Shown in pieces: positions 38,001 through 49,857 of a stretch of 64,000 nt of DNA. The DNA is from Verticillium longisporum (taxonomy: Eukaryota; Ascomycota; Sordariomycetes; Glomerellales; Plectosphaerellaceae), in NCBI GenBank assembly GCA_019188255.1, contig JAETXT010000002.1, forward strand, positions 3,534,001 through 3,598,000. Reading direction: 5' to 3'. Within the stretch, counting starts at the first letter, position 1. Every line of letters starts with the position of its first letter. The notes under the pieces were generated by a model. That model did not search any database. It worked only from the letters and a program-made list of their open reading frames with translations, and was not told the origin of the DNA. The position numbers were made by a program, and so were the translations under genes.

Positions 38001-40991
38001 AAAGCGAACGAGCGTTGTGCCTTTTGGGACGGGTTGATTCAATGGTCCTAGCGCCCCCGGCCGGCGAAAACGAGAACGCCCCCCACTTCTGAGGGTGTGT
38101 GTGTCTTACCCCTGTTGGTTCTCTGCAACTGGATTTTCCACGTGGAAACAGGGGCAGAGGTGAATGGTGCGAGGGTGGCCCCTGTCGATCGGGGGGCTGA
38201 CTGGCGGAAGGGGGGGTGTGCTGGGTAGAATCGTGTTGGGGCTTGATGGCAAGTTGCTTCTTTGCAAGCCTTGACTTGGTCCACGGTGAGTGGTGAGCAG
38301 ATCCAACAAAGGCTTGTCTTTCTTTTGAGATGATTTGCCTTGGCTGCGTGTTCAGCTACGCAGCACAAGTCATCCTAATCCGGCAAATACTGCAACCTCA
38401 ATCGCCAATATATCGACCGTTATTGCGCAGCGACGCCAAGCCCATTGAGGGAGCAGAGGCCACGGCCCAGTACCTCTCTACACTGGGCCGCCTTGCCAAG
38501 GTGGTGAGCAGTCGCTTTCGGCGCTTCACATGTCGCCTTGTGGCACAATCGCATCATCGTGACAATTCGACTACTCCGCAGAACAGTTCCCTGCCAGGTC
38601 TTATCTGGATTTTTGCCGGTTGCGGAATCACGAGGTCCTCAATTGGAGGGTCGGCAATGCGACAGGTGTTTGGTCGAGTACTGTGTATGGCGACATGGTG
38701 ACATGATCGTCGTCTTGGTGATGTGTCGTTTTCCGTGCGGGGGTTCGTAAAAGGGGGGTTGCATCGCATCAAGGCGTCGTATCGCATCAGGGCGCTCGAG
38801 ATGGCCATGTGTGCTGTGCTGTCCCGTCCCCACCACGGGAGGAGATGATGCGTCACTGGAGGGACGGTTGTTGATCGCCCGCATGCACAGTATGTATCCA
38901 TGCTGACGAGAGCTCCCTCTCTCTTCATACTCCCGTATCGGACAGGTGATGATGGCACCCGCGTTTCACGTCGGTGTACATGTAGGGTCTGTGGTCATTC
39001 GGCGCTTGAACAAAGGCTTTGTTCTGTATCGCGCTGGTAGCTCCCTGCAGTACCAGGCCAAGCAGGCTTCTTTCGAGTAACCATCCATGGCGCCATATTG
39101 AGTTTACCCTACACCGGATCAACAGTCCCGTCCACGCAAGCCGTCCGCGGCCCTACCAGTCCACCCGAACGAATTATCTCCCCGAGACTGCTATTTTCGG
39201 CTGTCCACCGAGCATCCATCGCTCGCAGCCCACAGCCCACCGACGACAACACACGAGGCTGGCGGCGGGCTTGGGCAGAGGGGTGGCATGTAATACTGGC
39301 GGGCTGCCGCCATCCTACAGTGGTCGCGTCAGCGCAACCCACCGGATTCGGACGGCACGGCTGGGTCACGCGGCCCCTCTGTTGATCGGCCAGGGTGCGC
39401 GGTCATAAATTCGGTTTGGCGGACGGACGCGAGCCCAGTGGGCTGAGTGAGCGACAGGCGTTGGGTTACTGTGCCGCGCGGAGTAGGTAGGTACTATATC
39501 CACATCGGACGACTTGAGGGACCATCGCTGGGCTCGCAACTATGTTGTGTTGCCATGATTCAGCTGTTGGGTCCATCTGTCGTAGGCTAGTGGCATCAGC
39601 CACGGGCATCGGCGATGCTGCGCCGAAGGAGGCCGTGGGCGCCGGCGACATGGCTCGGCATCTTTACTTATCGGATTCGGCGCGACTGGAGTTTCACGGC
39701 AAGACTCCAGACCGCCCGCGTACCTCTACATGGCAGCTCAGCGATGGGAGGCTTTGTTCTCCACCCTGTTACTGGGTGGAGGAAAGGCAGTCTGTCGCTC
39801 TTCGCCACGCACAGAAAGGCTCGTTATCGTGATTGCCAACGCCATGTCTCGGGTGGACAAGGAACAGAGCCACAGGTGGTGGGCAGGCGTCGACGTGACG
39901 GCCGCCGGGTCAGGCTGTCAGCAAGTTTGCCGTTTTATGCCCGGGGCGGTCTGCCTGCCGGGTTCGTTCAAGTTACAAGTAGTTGGGGGCGGGCCAGCAG
40001 CGGTGGGAAGGGCGAATGACACGTCTCGAGGCTCGTCCATCCCAGGCATCAAACGAAAAAGACTTGGAGCCGAAGTACACATGGCAACCTAGGTACTTGG
40101 GCGTCAAGTACATCTCACGCGGTCTCCTCGAAGCCGACGGATGGGATGGGATGGAAATGGAGCAACAAACCGGTTACCAATGCCCTCCTCTGGTTTGCTA
40201 GGGGCGTGTTCCGCACCCCGGGCGGCCTGACAAGAGATTGGCGATCTGTTGCCGTGTCTTTACCCATGTTGGGATTTCCACGAGACCGCCATTTGCATCC
40301 TGCCGCCCCCCCCACCCTCTCTCTCTCTCTCACCCCTCACCCCTCCATCCTTTACCTTCACCGTCTTGGTGACTCTTTCGTTTGCGGGTGCTTGAATGGA
40401 AGGGCCCCCCCGCGCCGCAATCCTGCGTCCACGTATGCGTGTGCCTCGTGCGTTTGGCTGCGACATGTGCCCCTGCGAGCCATGCCACTGGGTGCAGCAG
40501 CGCAGCAGGAAGCGCAGCACAAGTGCAGGGAGGCAGATCACCTGCGCATCGCAAGGCAGCAAAGCAGTACAGTACCAGGTAGGAGGGGGGAGGAGGGGGT
40601 GGGGTTTTGGGCGCGGAACAGCGTGTGCGTGTCGCGGGGGGGGTTGCGCTGTTTGGCACATGTCATGATCCCCATTGGGGATCCGGGCATTGGGTTTTGC
40701 GGTGAGGGTCGAACGGGCGGCACCAGGTCACCTCTGGACTCTGACTGGTGGGAACTGCAGATGAAGGGATGGCCTCGATATTGCCTGGCTGTCGCGGGGG
40801 AATGGAGGGTGAGCTGTTATTCCCAGGCTGACCGGCGGGCTGGTAATCAGATGCTGATGTTCCCCAGCTCTCGGTACAGAGGAGACATCACTAACGCCCA
40901 CTAATCAGGTAAAGCTGGTGTATGCAGCAATGGACCAGAACACTGCACACACCCACGACAGGACGCGGCCCAGCACAGCACTCGGTGCACT

Positions 40992-41026
40992 GCACGTAGC
41001 ACGTAGCACGTAGCACGTAGCACGCG
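40992..41026. repeat. 7-bp tandem repeat (GCACGTA)
   Basis: Four perfect GCACGTA units followed by a partial fifth, in non-coding DNA. Confidence 0.9.
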
Positions 41027-41891
41027 AGGAAACGGTTGATTGGTGATACGGCGAGGGCGATGCCGCGCCGCCGGACTGTCGCGCCAAGCAGGCGCCGCTG
41101 CGCTCTCGGACGGCTGTGGGCTTCAGCTCTAAGCTCCAAGCTCCAAGCTCCGTGAAGGTTTGCTTGCTTATGCGCTTCCGTCCGCGTAGCTTGTGCGGGG
41201 GGGTCGTGGGAATGACCCGCTGAGCCGCTACATCGACGGCAAGACTTGAGCAGCAGTAGAGCAGCACGATTGGGTCTATGGCCGAGGCCCATCGTCTCCA
41301 TGCTTCGTGCTGAGTCGTGATCCTCATTCAATCATCCCGATGCCAGAGCGAAGACCTCCAGGACACAACCACATGACGGGCTTGGCAATATGGTCGAGGA
41401 CGATGACTGGAGCGGCACGTTGCGGGTGTTTCAAGTGTGCGTAACGGCGTCGATAGACCTTCGCTGCTGCAACACGGCTGACATGGCATTCTTGAGATCG
41501 GCATCGCTGACGGCCCCTATGAGGTGTGCAGACTGATCGAATGCCAGTGCTACGCTTCCTACGATGCTTCACCGTTGGCAACGCCATCGCGCTCACCGTC
41601 GTGGTCGCGCTGGTGGACTTTAAACTTTGGGGGCTTCATGTTACCCCACGGACGTTGGCCAGGAAAGGAGAGGGGGGGAGGAGTAGTACTCGATTGACGG
41701 CTCCAAGCACCCGACAGCCTTGAGAACTCTACCGACAGCTCGTATCGCTCCCGGTAATGCCTGATTCGAGCACCGCATGCGAAGGCTCGATGGCCGCCAT
41801 GACCCCAATGACCTCATGAATCATCTCGACTGCGCAGCATGCTTCCTCGAGCCCGCCCATCGCCCCGTTCTGCCCGTCCGTGTGAAACCTT

Positions 41892-42040
41892 GACAGAGTG
41901 GGAAGCCCTCGACAGAGTGGGAAGCCCTCGACAGAGTGGGAAGCCCTCGACAGAGTGGGAAGCCCTCGACAGAGTGGGAAGCCCTCGACAGAGTGGGAAG
42001 CCCTCGACAGAGTGGGAAGCCCCTCGACAGAGTCGGCCTC
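41892..42040. repeat. 19-bp minisatellite, seven units plus partial
   Basis: The unit GACAGAGTGGGAAGCCCTC is repeated seven times head to tail from 41892 (the last full unit has one extra C), then a partial diverged copy. The unit has no stop in several frames on both strands, so it creates artificial open frames. Copies are almost identical, which implies recent expansion. Confidence 0.95.
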
Positions 42041-43139
42041 TCTGACGTCGAACACAGCCAGGGCAAATCTAACAAACTTTACGCTCGGTCCTGAACCCGC
42101 CAGCACGGTCCCACCCCGCGGGCTCTGCGGCCGCCGACGCCGTCCGCTTGCCCGCCGCGGTTTTCCCTTTCCAGCCCTTTTCCTGGCGCTAACCCGCTCT
42201 GTTGCCGCGCTCCGGAGCTTCGTTGAGACTGGAAGCTATGATTTCTTCAGATGAAGAAAAAAAAAATCTTATCGACGAGCGAAGGGAGAGGGGGGGTGAA
42301 AGGGCATACAGATGATCCGGGCGTGCCATGCTTGCGCAGGTCGACCTGGACTTGACTTTACTATGCCAGTTTGAGGAGTACATGCGCCGCTCGTGGTTCC
42401 CCTTCGAGTCAGACAACTTGGTCAGAAAATAAAAACTTTGGATGTACAGCAAAACGGGATCTCGCGGTACAGTTTCGGCAGTTGAGGTCGTTCCTTGCAG
42501 AAGCGCTGGGTAGGAAAAGAGAAGGGGGTTTCCCACCCCTCGCTCTTCTCCGCCCTTCAGTGCGCAGTGCGAGCAGGGGACATGGCCCACCGCACGACTC
42601 TCGCAAAAGGACGCGGTTGGCTATTGCGCTCCAGGTAAGCTTTTTTCTTTGCATGTTGATCTCTTCGAAACGACCCTCCATCCCGGGACCCCGAGAGTCA
42701 GGTCCTGCGCTCATCATCATCGACGACGACGCAGGGCCGTTTTCGTGATCGATGGCACCCTGCGTGTCCCGCCCGCGGCACTGCTCGCGCGGTGCCAGGT
42801 TGCAGGGCGCTCGGTTGATCCGGGACGGACGGGATCTCGATGGGACGAGGTCGCACCCGCCCTCTGGTCTTGGGGCAAGGTGACATTGGAAGGGACAGGG
42901 ATCGGAGGAGGGGAGAAAGGGTTGCAGAGGAGAAACGGCGAGGAGACAGTACTGGCGCATTGTGTGTTGTGCCAAGCTGGGCCAGTCGAGTCGCGCCGCG
43001 CCCTTGGGGATGCAATGTGCAACTATGTTTTCCACCCTTGTCGCGAGTCAACATGTGCTTCTGCTTGTGCTTCAGTCTCTGCTGCAAGAGGAGCTCCGTG
43101 TGGATGCGAGTCGTGATGGTGCACACTCCCCTCATCAAC

Positions 43140-44291
43140 TCACTCGTCGACGGCCTCGACATCGGCCCCCGGGTTCGGCATCTGCGTCGAGCTGATCCAG
43201 TTCTCCATGACGGCCTGACCAGCGGGCGCAGCAGCCCCTGGCGCAGCAGACGCAGCGGACCGCCCCGAGGCTGCCGGGGCCCTGTGCGTGTCGCGCCTCT
43301 TGACCACGAGGCACAGCACGCGTCCGTGGATGGCAAAGCCGTCAAACGAGACGTCCATGGCCATCTTCTTCTTGTCGTCGCCGTCGCCGTCGCCGTCGTC
43401 GTCCTGGTGGTCGTGACCGCCACGTGCGCCGCCCACCGCCTTCTCGGCACCCTCGGGAAGACGCTCGTCCTGCTTTCTCCGACGCTTCGAGGGCGGTGAC
43501 GCCTCGGAGTCGTCGGCATGGTCGTCTACGAAGAGACCGTCGTTGATTTCGTCGTCTTCGTTTTCGCCGTCGTTGGCCTTGTCGTCGGCCTTTTCGTCGG
43601 TCTTTTCGTCGGCCCGCTCACCGCCAGGCTCGTCATCCGATGTCGACGCAAACTCGTCGTCGCCAGGGACGCCCGTGTGGGACAAGGCACGGCGTCGCTT
43701 GGCGGGTCGCGCAGGCGGTGCCGCGTCGTCTTGGCGCGTGGGAATCTCGGCCAGCGCCGCCACGGCATCTTCGTCATCCGACTCTTCGCGAATGACAACG
43801 GTGCCCTGCTGCTGCTGCTGCTTCTGCTGCTGCTTCTGCTCCTGCTTCTGCTGCTGCCGCCCCAGGAAGGCCTCGACGTCGACGGGCGCGGCATTCGTCT
43901 CGGCAATGAGGCGGCCCTGCACGCCGGGTCCCCCGCGCGCGGCGTCGTCAGCGCCCTTGTCGCCCTTGTCGCGAAAGCGGCGCTGCTTCGCGAGCAGGGC
44001 GTGGCGCGTCGGCGTCTCGGTCAGGAAGACGGAGACCTCGAAGCCGTCGCCGGCGACGACGTCTTTGATCTGGCGCCGCTTGGTCGTCTTCTTGCGGTGG
44101 GCGCGGGCGCGGGCCTGCTCCTCGCGCAGCTTGGGCAGCACGAGGGGCCGCACGGCGTCCATGACGCGCGGCAGCACGGGGTCGCGCGGGTGCAGCAGCC
44201 ACGAGGCGGCGAGGGCCGGGTTGTCGAGGTAGATGCGGCATTCGAGGACCGAGTATTTGGTGATGCGGAGGTAGCGGCGGACGGGGGCCAT
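43140..44291 (-). CDS. Conserved fungal protein of unknown function, probably nuclear
   Basis: Single exon, 383 aa, starting MAPVRRYLRITKYSVLECRIYL. The N-terminal 110 residues (APVRRYLRI...RDPVLPRVMDAVRPLVLPKL) look like a compact conserved domain. A basic stretch follows (HRKKTTKRRQIK, a likely nuclear signal), then a Gln-rich run (about 150-167). Next come long acidic low-complexity segments, a second basic cluster (PSKRRRKQ), and a C-terminal conserved-looking block (MDVSFDGFAIHGRVLCLVVKRR ... VMENWI). I do not recognise a named family; the composition suggests a chromatin- or DNA-associated protein, which is inference only. The leader directly before the ATG is an A14 run. Confidence 0.8.
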   Translation of the reverse strand: MAPVRRYLRITKYSVLECRIYLDNPALAASWLLHPRDPVLPRVMDAVRPLVLPKLREEQARARAHRKKTTKRRQIKDVVAGDGFEVSVFLTETPTRHALLAKQRRFRDKGDKGADDAARGGPGVQGRLIAETNAAPVDVEAFLGRQQQKQEQKQQQKQQQQQGTVVIREESDDEDAVAALAEIPTRQDDAAPPARPAKRRRALSHTGVPGDDEFASTSDDEPGGERADEKTDEKADDKANDGENEDDEINDGLFVDDHADDSEASPPSKRRRKQDERLPEGAEKAVGGARGGHDHQDDDGDGDGDDKKKMAMDVSFDGFAIHGRVLCLVVKRRDTHRAPAASGRSAASAAPGAAAPAGQAVMENWISSTQMPNPGADVEAVDE

Positions 44292-46145
44292 GGCGTTTTT
44301 TTTTTTTTTTCCTTTTTCCTTTGGGGGCCCTCGCTTTCGTCTGATCGTGGGGGATTTTCGCTGCTTCGCTTTCGCTGCTTCGGTGATAATGTCGAGATGG
44401 AGGTGCAAAAGGCAGAGCATCGGCTGAGGCGTAGAGAGGGACGCGACGGGCCATGACGATGATGACGGCTGTGGACCCTGACGCCCCACTGGAGCTTCGC
44501 TGCCTGGCGCTGGCGCTCCATGTCCGTGCGTGGGAGCATCGCCTGAAGCTGTTGTGACTCTATCCAGCGGCTGTTTAATCGTAGGAGTTTGCAGGAGTGT
44601 ATCAGATATTTATTTGGAGTATTCAGTGTCATGTAGCGTCCTGGCTCGATATGGTGGCATTGGATTGACAGATTATACCATGAACTTCATTGTCCATGAC
44701 AGACTCCTGGTCACCCTATCCGTATCATGCCAGGAGTAAACATTACTTTCTATCCCTTCCGTGCCCAGATTTAGCCTCAGTACTTCGTATGATCGACAGC
44801 CGAGGAGCAGTCCATAGCAATTTCCAATTGAATTGAAGAATATAGCGGGCAGCACATCTAGATGCCCATACAGTGCCATATTTAGGGGCATATTCGCCCT
44901 CAATCATGTAGGAGCTTATACTTGCGGAGATCCACCTTGAGGCTCTTTCAGAGGGCAAATTTGGGGACTAAAGGGATCAAACGACTTTGAGGAATAGTAG
45001 CAGGATAAGAGACAGGCAAGGGCGACTTGAGCCGCACTCTTCGTCCTACTCTACATCCGCCAAACACTGGTATCAGACAGACGGCCAACTTTGCAACTCT
45101 CTCAACTCGCATGTCTCCAATCAATGAATCCTTCTACTATACGTTGCACTGGCTTAACCTAATAAAGGTAGACTTGTCCTTGATATGTCGCCGGTGATTG
45201 AATCAAGAGAATTCCAGAGCAAAGTAGGCTCACCTTGAAGGCGTGTGGCTTATTATCACCCCTGGACAGGTCATGGCGTGGTGTGGGAGTCTGGAGGATG
45301 CTTCGCCCATGTCCTGTACTGGATGCCTATGCGAGGCATTGATAAAATCAAGCTACGATTTCATAATTGGAATCACCTACTGTGCCAAGCTTGGTCTACT
45401 GAGAAGGTCCTTGTGCAACTGTCTTACAGCGGCGGCTATAAGCTAGGTTGTGACATGGGTCTATATATAACGCTTGCTGCTGGCCTGGCTGATGAGGTGT
45501 TTTGGGCAGATATCAAGTCAGAGCCGAGGAGATGACATGTCAGCCATGTAACGATTAACTCTTAGGAAACAACAAGACAGAAAAGCAACAGAGGTCTGAT
45601 AGAGGGCGGTGAGCTGGTTGAACACGAGGTCTGTATCCGGGGCTGGCCTTGACTTGACTTTGAGGGTCTTGAAAGAGAAAAATGAAATGAAAACAAAAAA
45701 CATTGTGCAGAATGCAGAGACAGAGTGCAGTTCTCTTTTCTTTTTTTCTCTTTCTGGGCCCTTGATGCATTCGTCAACCAGGAGAAGTTACACCAGAAAC
45801 TACAGATGGATGTCCCTCAACCTGCCGCTCACAATGCCATGTCAACCACTCAATCGTACAAGGAAAGGGTCATTATTTTCTACATGCCAACTTTAAGAAA
45901 AAAAAAAAAAAAAAAAAAAAAAACCGCCTCCTTCACAGGCGCATAGCAGAGAAGAACGCAAGATATAGCGGCCAGACTCCTCTCAGTGGAGCGCCAGCAG
46001 CTGCGGCCCCACTCAAAAATTGCTTGATCGATCAACCGCGACGACCGCGACCGCGACAACGTCAAGGTCAACGTCAACGTCAACGCCCGAGCTTCATCAA
46101 ACCCACGACACAAAGCGCACAGCCAGCTATGCGCCCAACAAGATC
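44292..46145. other. Intergenic region upstream of two divergent genes
   Basis: About 1.85 kb, more AT-rich than the flanking genes. It has an A26 run at 45898-45923 about 220 bp before the ISM1 start. An open frame near 45245-45535 lacks an ATG and is not called. Confidence 0.45.
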
Positions 46146-49100
46146 ATGTCAAAGTCATGGACATCAACCCTGAGGTTGCCCAAGTCCACCTTGCCGTGAG
46201 CCCCCCGCCGACCGCCGCGCCTCGACACCAGCTAACCGGCCCATCACCCGCAGACCTAGGCCCCTCCCCCAGTTCCGAGCCGAATACCTGCGACGATGCA
46301 CCGATGACCTCTACAAGTGGCAGGCGGCCAACCGCACCGGCGACAAGTTCGTCTTGCACGACGGCCCCCTACGCCAACGGCGGCCTCCACGTCGGCCACG
46401 GCCTCAACAAGGTCCTCAAGGACATGATCCTGCGCGTCCAGGTCCAGGAGGGCCGCCGCGTCGAATACCGCCCGGGCTGGGACTGCCACGGCCTGCCCAT
46501 CGAGCTCAAGGCCCTCGGCGATGCCCAGGGCAAGGGCATCGCCGAGGGCAAGGGCAAGGGCATGACCGCCGTCGAGATCCGCACGTCGGCCCGCGCCCTC
46601 GCCGCCAAGACGGTGCTCGAGCAGATGGACGCTTTCCGCTCCTTTGCCGTCATGGCCGACTGGGACGCGCGATGGACCACCATGGACCCCGACTACGAGA
46701 TACGGCAGCTGCGCCTGTTCCAGCAGATGGTGCGAGACGGCCTCATCTACCGCAAGCACAAGCCCGTCTACTGGTCGCCCTCGTCCCGCACCGCCCTCGC
46801 CGAGGCCGAGCTCGAGTACAACGAGAACCACGTGTCGACGGCCGCCTACATCCGATTCCCCATCGCCGCCGACGCCAACGCCATCATGGACGAGGTCCGG
46901 CACGCGAGAGGCTTGGAGGGCCGAAACCTCTACGCCATCATCTGGACGACGACACCCTGGACCCTCCCCGCCAACCGGGCCATTGCCGTGCACGACGAGC
47001 TCGACTACCACGTCGTCGCCATCCACGGCGATGCGTACATTGTGGCGCAGCAACGAAGCGAGATCCTCGACACCCTCTTTCCCGACACCCGCCGCGAGAT
47101 TCTGTGGTCGACCAAGGGCGCCAACCTCAAGCAGCTGCGGTACGCCAACAGGCTGCGGGGCAAGTCATCCGCCTCGCAACCCGTCATCCACGCCGACTTT
47201 GTGTCGGCCGACGCAGGCTCGGGCCTCGTTCACTGCGCCCCCGGCCACGGGTTCGACGACTACGCCGTCTGCTCTGGCCTCGGCATCGACGCCGCGGCCC
47301 CCATCGACGACGAGGGCCACTTCACCAGGGACGCCTTTCCCGACGCCCCGGAACGCCTCACCGACGCCTCTCCCATCCTCAAGGGCGGCAGCAAGGCCGT
47401 GCTGGCGCTCCTCGACGAGCACGCCGACGTGCTGCACGTCGAGAGGTACAGGCACAAGTACCCCTACGACTGGCGCACCAAGCAGCCCGTCGTCGTCCGC
47501 GCCACGCAGCAGTGGTTCGCCGACGTCGACAGCATCAAGGCCGGCGCCCTCGCCGCCCTCGAGCACGTCAGGTTCGTGCCCGACGCCGGCCGCAAGAGGC
47601 TCGAGAGCTTCGTCGCCGGCCGCAGCGAGTGGTGCATCTCGCGCCAGCGCGCCTGGGGCGTGCCCATCCCCGCGCTCTACGACGCCGAGGGCCGCGCCGT
47701 CGTCACCGACGAGTCGGTCGACCACATCATCTCGGTCGTTCGCGCGCGCGGCATCGACGCCTGGTTCGCCGACCCGCCGGGGGAGCCCGCCTGGATCGCG
47801 CCCTCTCTGAACAAGAACAAGGAAACCACCACCACCTACCGCCGCGGCACCGACACGATGGATGTCTGGTTTGACAGCGGCAGCAGCTGGACGCTGGGCG
47901 AGGGGCCGGCCGATGTCTATCTCGAAGGCTCGGATCAGCACCGCGGCTGGTTCCAGTCGAGTCTCCTCACCTACGTCGCCGCGCAGAAGGCCTCTGCCTC
48001 GTCGGCCTCTGCCTCGTCGGCCTCTGCCTCGTCGGCCTCTGCCTCGTCGGCCCCTGCCTCGTCGGCCCCTGCCTCGTCGGTCTCTGCCTCGCCGTCGGCC
48101 TCCTCTCCCTTCAAGACGCTCATCACCCACGGCTTCACCCTCGACGCCAAGGGCAACAAGATGTCCAAGTCCCTCGGCAACATCATCTCGCCGGCCCAGG
48201 TCATGGACGGCACCCTGCTGCCGCCGCTCAAGCTTCGCGGCGAGGCGAAGAAGGCGGCCAAGGGTCCCGTGTATGATGCCCTGGGCCCCGACGCCCTGCG
48301 CTTGTGGGCCGCCTCGTCCGAGTTCACCAAGGATGTGGCCATTGGCGAAACGACGCTCAAGTCGATCCACTCGGTTCTCATCCGCTACCGCACCATTCTG
48401 CGCATGCTCCTCGGTTCCATGCACCCGGCGGCCCGCACCGCGCCGCTGACCGCCGCCGACAGCATCGCGCTCGTGCAGCTCGAGGACGTGACGGCCGACG
48501 TGCGCGCCGCCTTTGCCGCCCACGAGTTCTACCGGGCCTTTGCCGCCATCAACCGCTGGGTCGCCAACGACCTGTCGGCCTTCTACCTCGAGGCGTCCAA
48601 GGACAGGCTCTACTGCGGTGACGGCGGCGGCGTCATCGAGCCCGTCTTCCACGGCTTGCTGCGCATGCTCGCCCCCATGGCGCCCCTCCTCGTCGAGGAG
48701 GCCTGGGCGCACCGGCCCGCGTGGATGCAGCAGGACGCCTCCCTGACGCACCCGCTGCGCGCCCTCGCGTCGACGCCCCTCTTCGACCCCGCCCGCCTGA
48801 CCCACGCCCCGGCCGCCCTCCGCGCCGACCTCCCCCTCCTCCTGTCCGTGCACGGCGCCGTCAAGGCGGCCCTCGAGCGCGCCCGCCTCGCCAAGACGCT
48901 CGGCTCCAGCCTGCAGTCTGCCGTCGTCGTCGTCGTGCCCGCCGCGCGCTCCGCCGCTGTGCTGGCGCGCTATGCCGCCGACCTCGAGGCGCTGTTCGTC
49001 GTGTCGTCGGTCGAGGTGCGGCTCGGCGACGCGCTGCCCGAGGCGCCGTTTGCGCAGGCCTTCGAGGTCGACGGCGCCAGGGGCGTGGTCGGCGTGCTGC

Positions 49101-49219
49101 CGCCCCAGGGGTGCAAGTGCTCGCGGTGCTGGCGCTACGTCGCCGAGGCGGAGGACAGTCTCTGCGGGCGGTGCGAGGAGGCCGTCGAGGCGCTGGAGGC
49201 CGGCGAGGGCCAGCCGTGA
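46146..49219 (+). CDS. ISM1: Mitochondrial isoleucyl-tRNA synthetase
   Basis: Charges mitochondrial tRNA-Ile. Exon 1 is 46146-46195, the 58-nt intron 46196-46253 has a GCTAAC branch site, and exon 2 is 46254-49219. The N-terminus MSKSWTSTLRLPKSTLP is a basic targeting-type sequence. The HIGH motif is HVGH in GGLHVGHGLNKVLKD (about residue 63). The editing domain contains IIWTTTPWTLPANRAIAV. The class I signature WISRQRxWG is present as WCISRQRAWGVPIP. KMSKS is in GNKMSKSLGN (about 653). The C-terminal zinc site CSRCW...CGRC marks the bacterial/mitochondrial type. Two bases are missing in the C run at 46365-46369 (HDGPPYANG expected); with them the gene is 1005 aa. An Ala/Ser repeat (about residues 598-632) is inserted before the KMSKS region. 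Confidence 0.95.
47990..48094 (+). repeat. 15-bp coding minisatellite inside ISM1
   Basis: Seven units of about 15 bp (GCCTCTGCCTCGTCG, later copies with CCC or GTC changes) encode an Ala-Ser-Ala-Ser-Ser repeat. The period is a multiple of three, so expansion keeps the frame. Confidence 0.95.
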
Positions 49220-49738
49220 GATGACTACGTGTAGGTTTAAGTGGGAGGGTAGGACGTTGCTAGCAAGTCTGCGCCCTGTGGTGTATTTTTATGTAGATGG
49301 TTGTGTAGATGGTTGTGTCAATGGATGGTTGACACTCTTTCGGATCACTGTTCTCGGCTGCCTGTGCTTTGTGTTGTACGTCTCGGTATTCTTTTCTCTG
49401 GTGTTTGGGCTTAGAACTTGGGTCATCACGAGTCTGAAGGGTGATTTTTCATCGAGTTCTGCAAACTTGATGCTGCTGATTACAAACGCTGTCGAGCTGT
49501 AGACACCACTGCTGCGAAGCGACCACCACCAGCTTCACGCGACGCCTTGCTTCTACAAGCCTTAGCCAAAGGATAACACAACGTCCCAAGTGGCGATAGG
49601 AGCACAAGCTCTGCAGAGCATTTGGTGCTCGCCACTTGTACATCCCATTCTTCTCCTACTAGACTTCCACATACCTGACCTCGGTCCTCAGCAAAGCATA
49701 GCTCAGCCGATATAACCGCTCCAAACAGACGTCTAACC
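49220..49738. other. Intergenic region between ISM1 and the 5S rRNA gene
   Basis: About 520 bp. It contains the ISM1 3' end, with a short GTAGATGGTTGT duplication near 49294-49317, and the upstream region of the 5S gene. Confidence 0.5.
49711..49714 (+). promoter_or_regulatory. TATA element of the 5S rRNA gene
   Basis: TATA lies 28 bp before the 5S start, the position at which upstream TATA elements are found in filamentous-fungal 5S genes. Confidence 0.6.
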
Positions 49739-49857
49739 ACATACGACCATACCTATTGGAAAACTTGGGATCCCGTCCGCTCTCCCCTAAATAAGCCAAT
49801 AAGGGCCGGATCAGTAGTTGGGTGGGTGACCACCAGCGAATACCTGGTGTTGTATGT
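49739..49857 (+). rRNA. 5S ribosomal RNA
   Basis: About 119 nt. It begins ACATACGACCAT and ends GTTGTATGT, which pair as helix I. The conserved internal segments GGAAAACTTGGGATCCCG, GTCCGCTC, AAGCC (box A region), AGTAGTTGGGTGGGTGACC and CACCAGCGAAT are all present. Helix II (CCTATTGG with CCAATAAGG, bulged A) forms. A T-run follows at the 3' end as the RNA polymerase III terminator. It stands alone, in the dispersed arrangement of Pezizomycotina. One difference from the common fungal sequence (AATACCTGG for AATCCCTGG, from memory) may mark a variant copy. Confidence 0.93.

Larger units (their letters stand above)
26638..43139. other. Gene-poor region of about 16.5 kb
   Basis: No ATG-led open frame here shows family-like sequence, signal peptide plus domain, zinc cluster, or consistent exon joining, except a weak small candidate at 29503-29746. 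The open frames present (up to about 250 codons) look like chance openings in GC-rich DNA. The region holds CA, GTAG and 7-bp repeats, a 19-bp minisatellite and scattered TACCTAGGTA motifs (30661-30690, 39484-39496, 40087-40100). It is not AT-rich, so it does not look like RIP-degraded transposon. Unannotated long non-coding RNAs or long leaders are possible but cannot be shown. Confidence 0.5.

Noticed and set aside
40146..40904. 252-codon plus-strand frame
   Set aside because: Runs through a CT microsatellite and low-complexity DNA; no conserved motif.
41892..42040. CRISPR-like array
   Set aside because: Units are contiguous 19-mers without spacers in a eukaryotic genome; it is a minisatellite.
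47165..48853. 562-codon open frame on the minus strand
   Set aside because: Antisense shadow of ISM1, including the Arg/Gly mirror of its Ala/Ser repeat.
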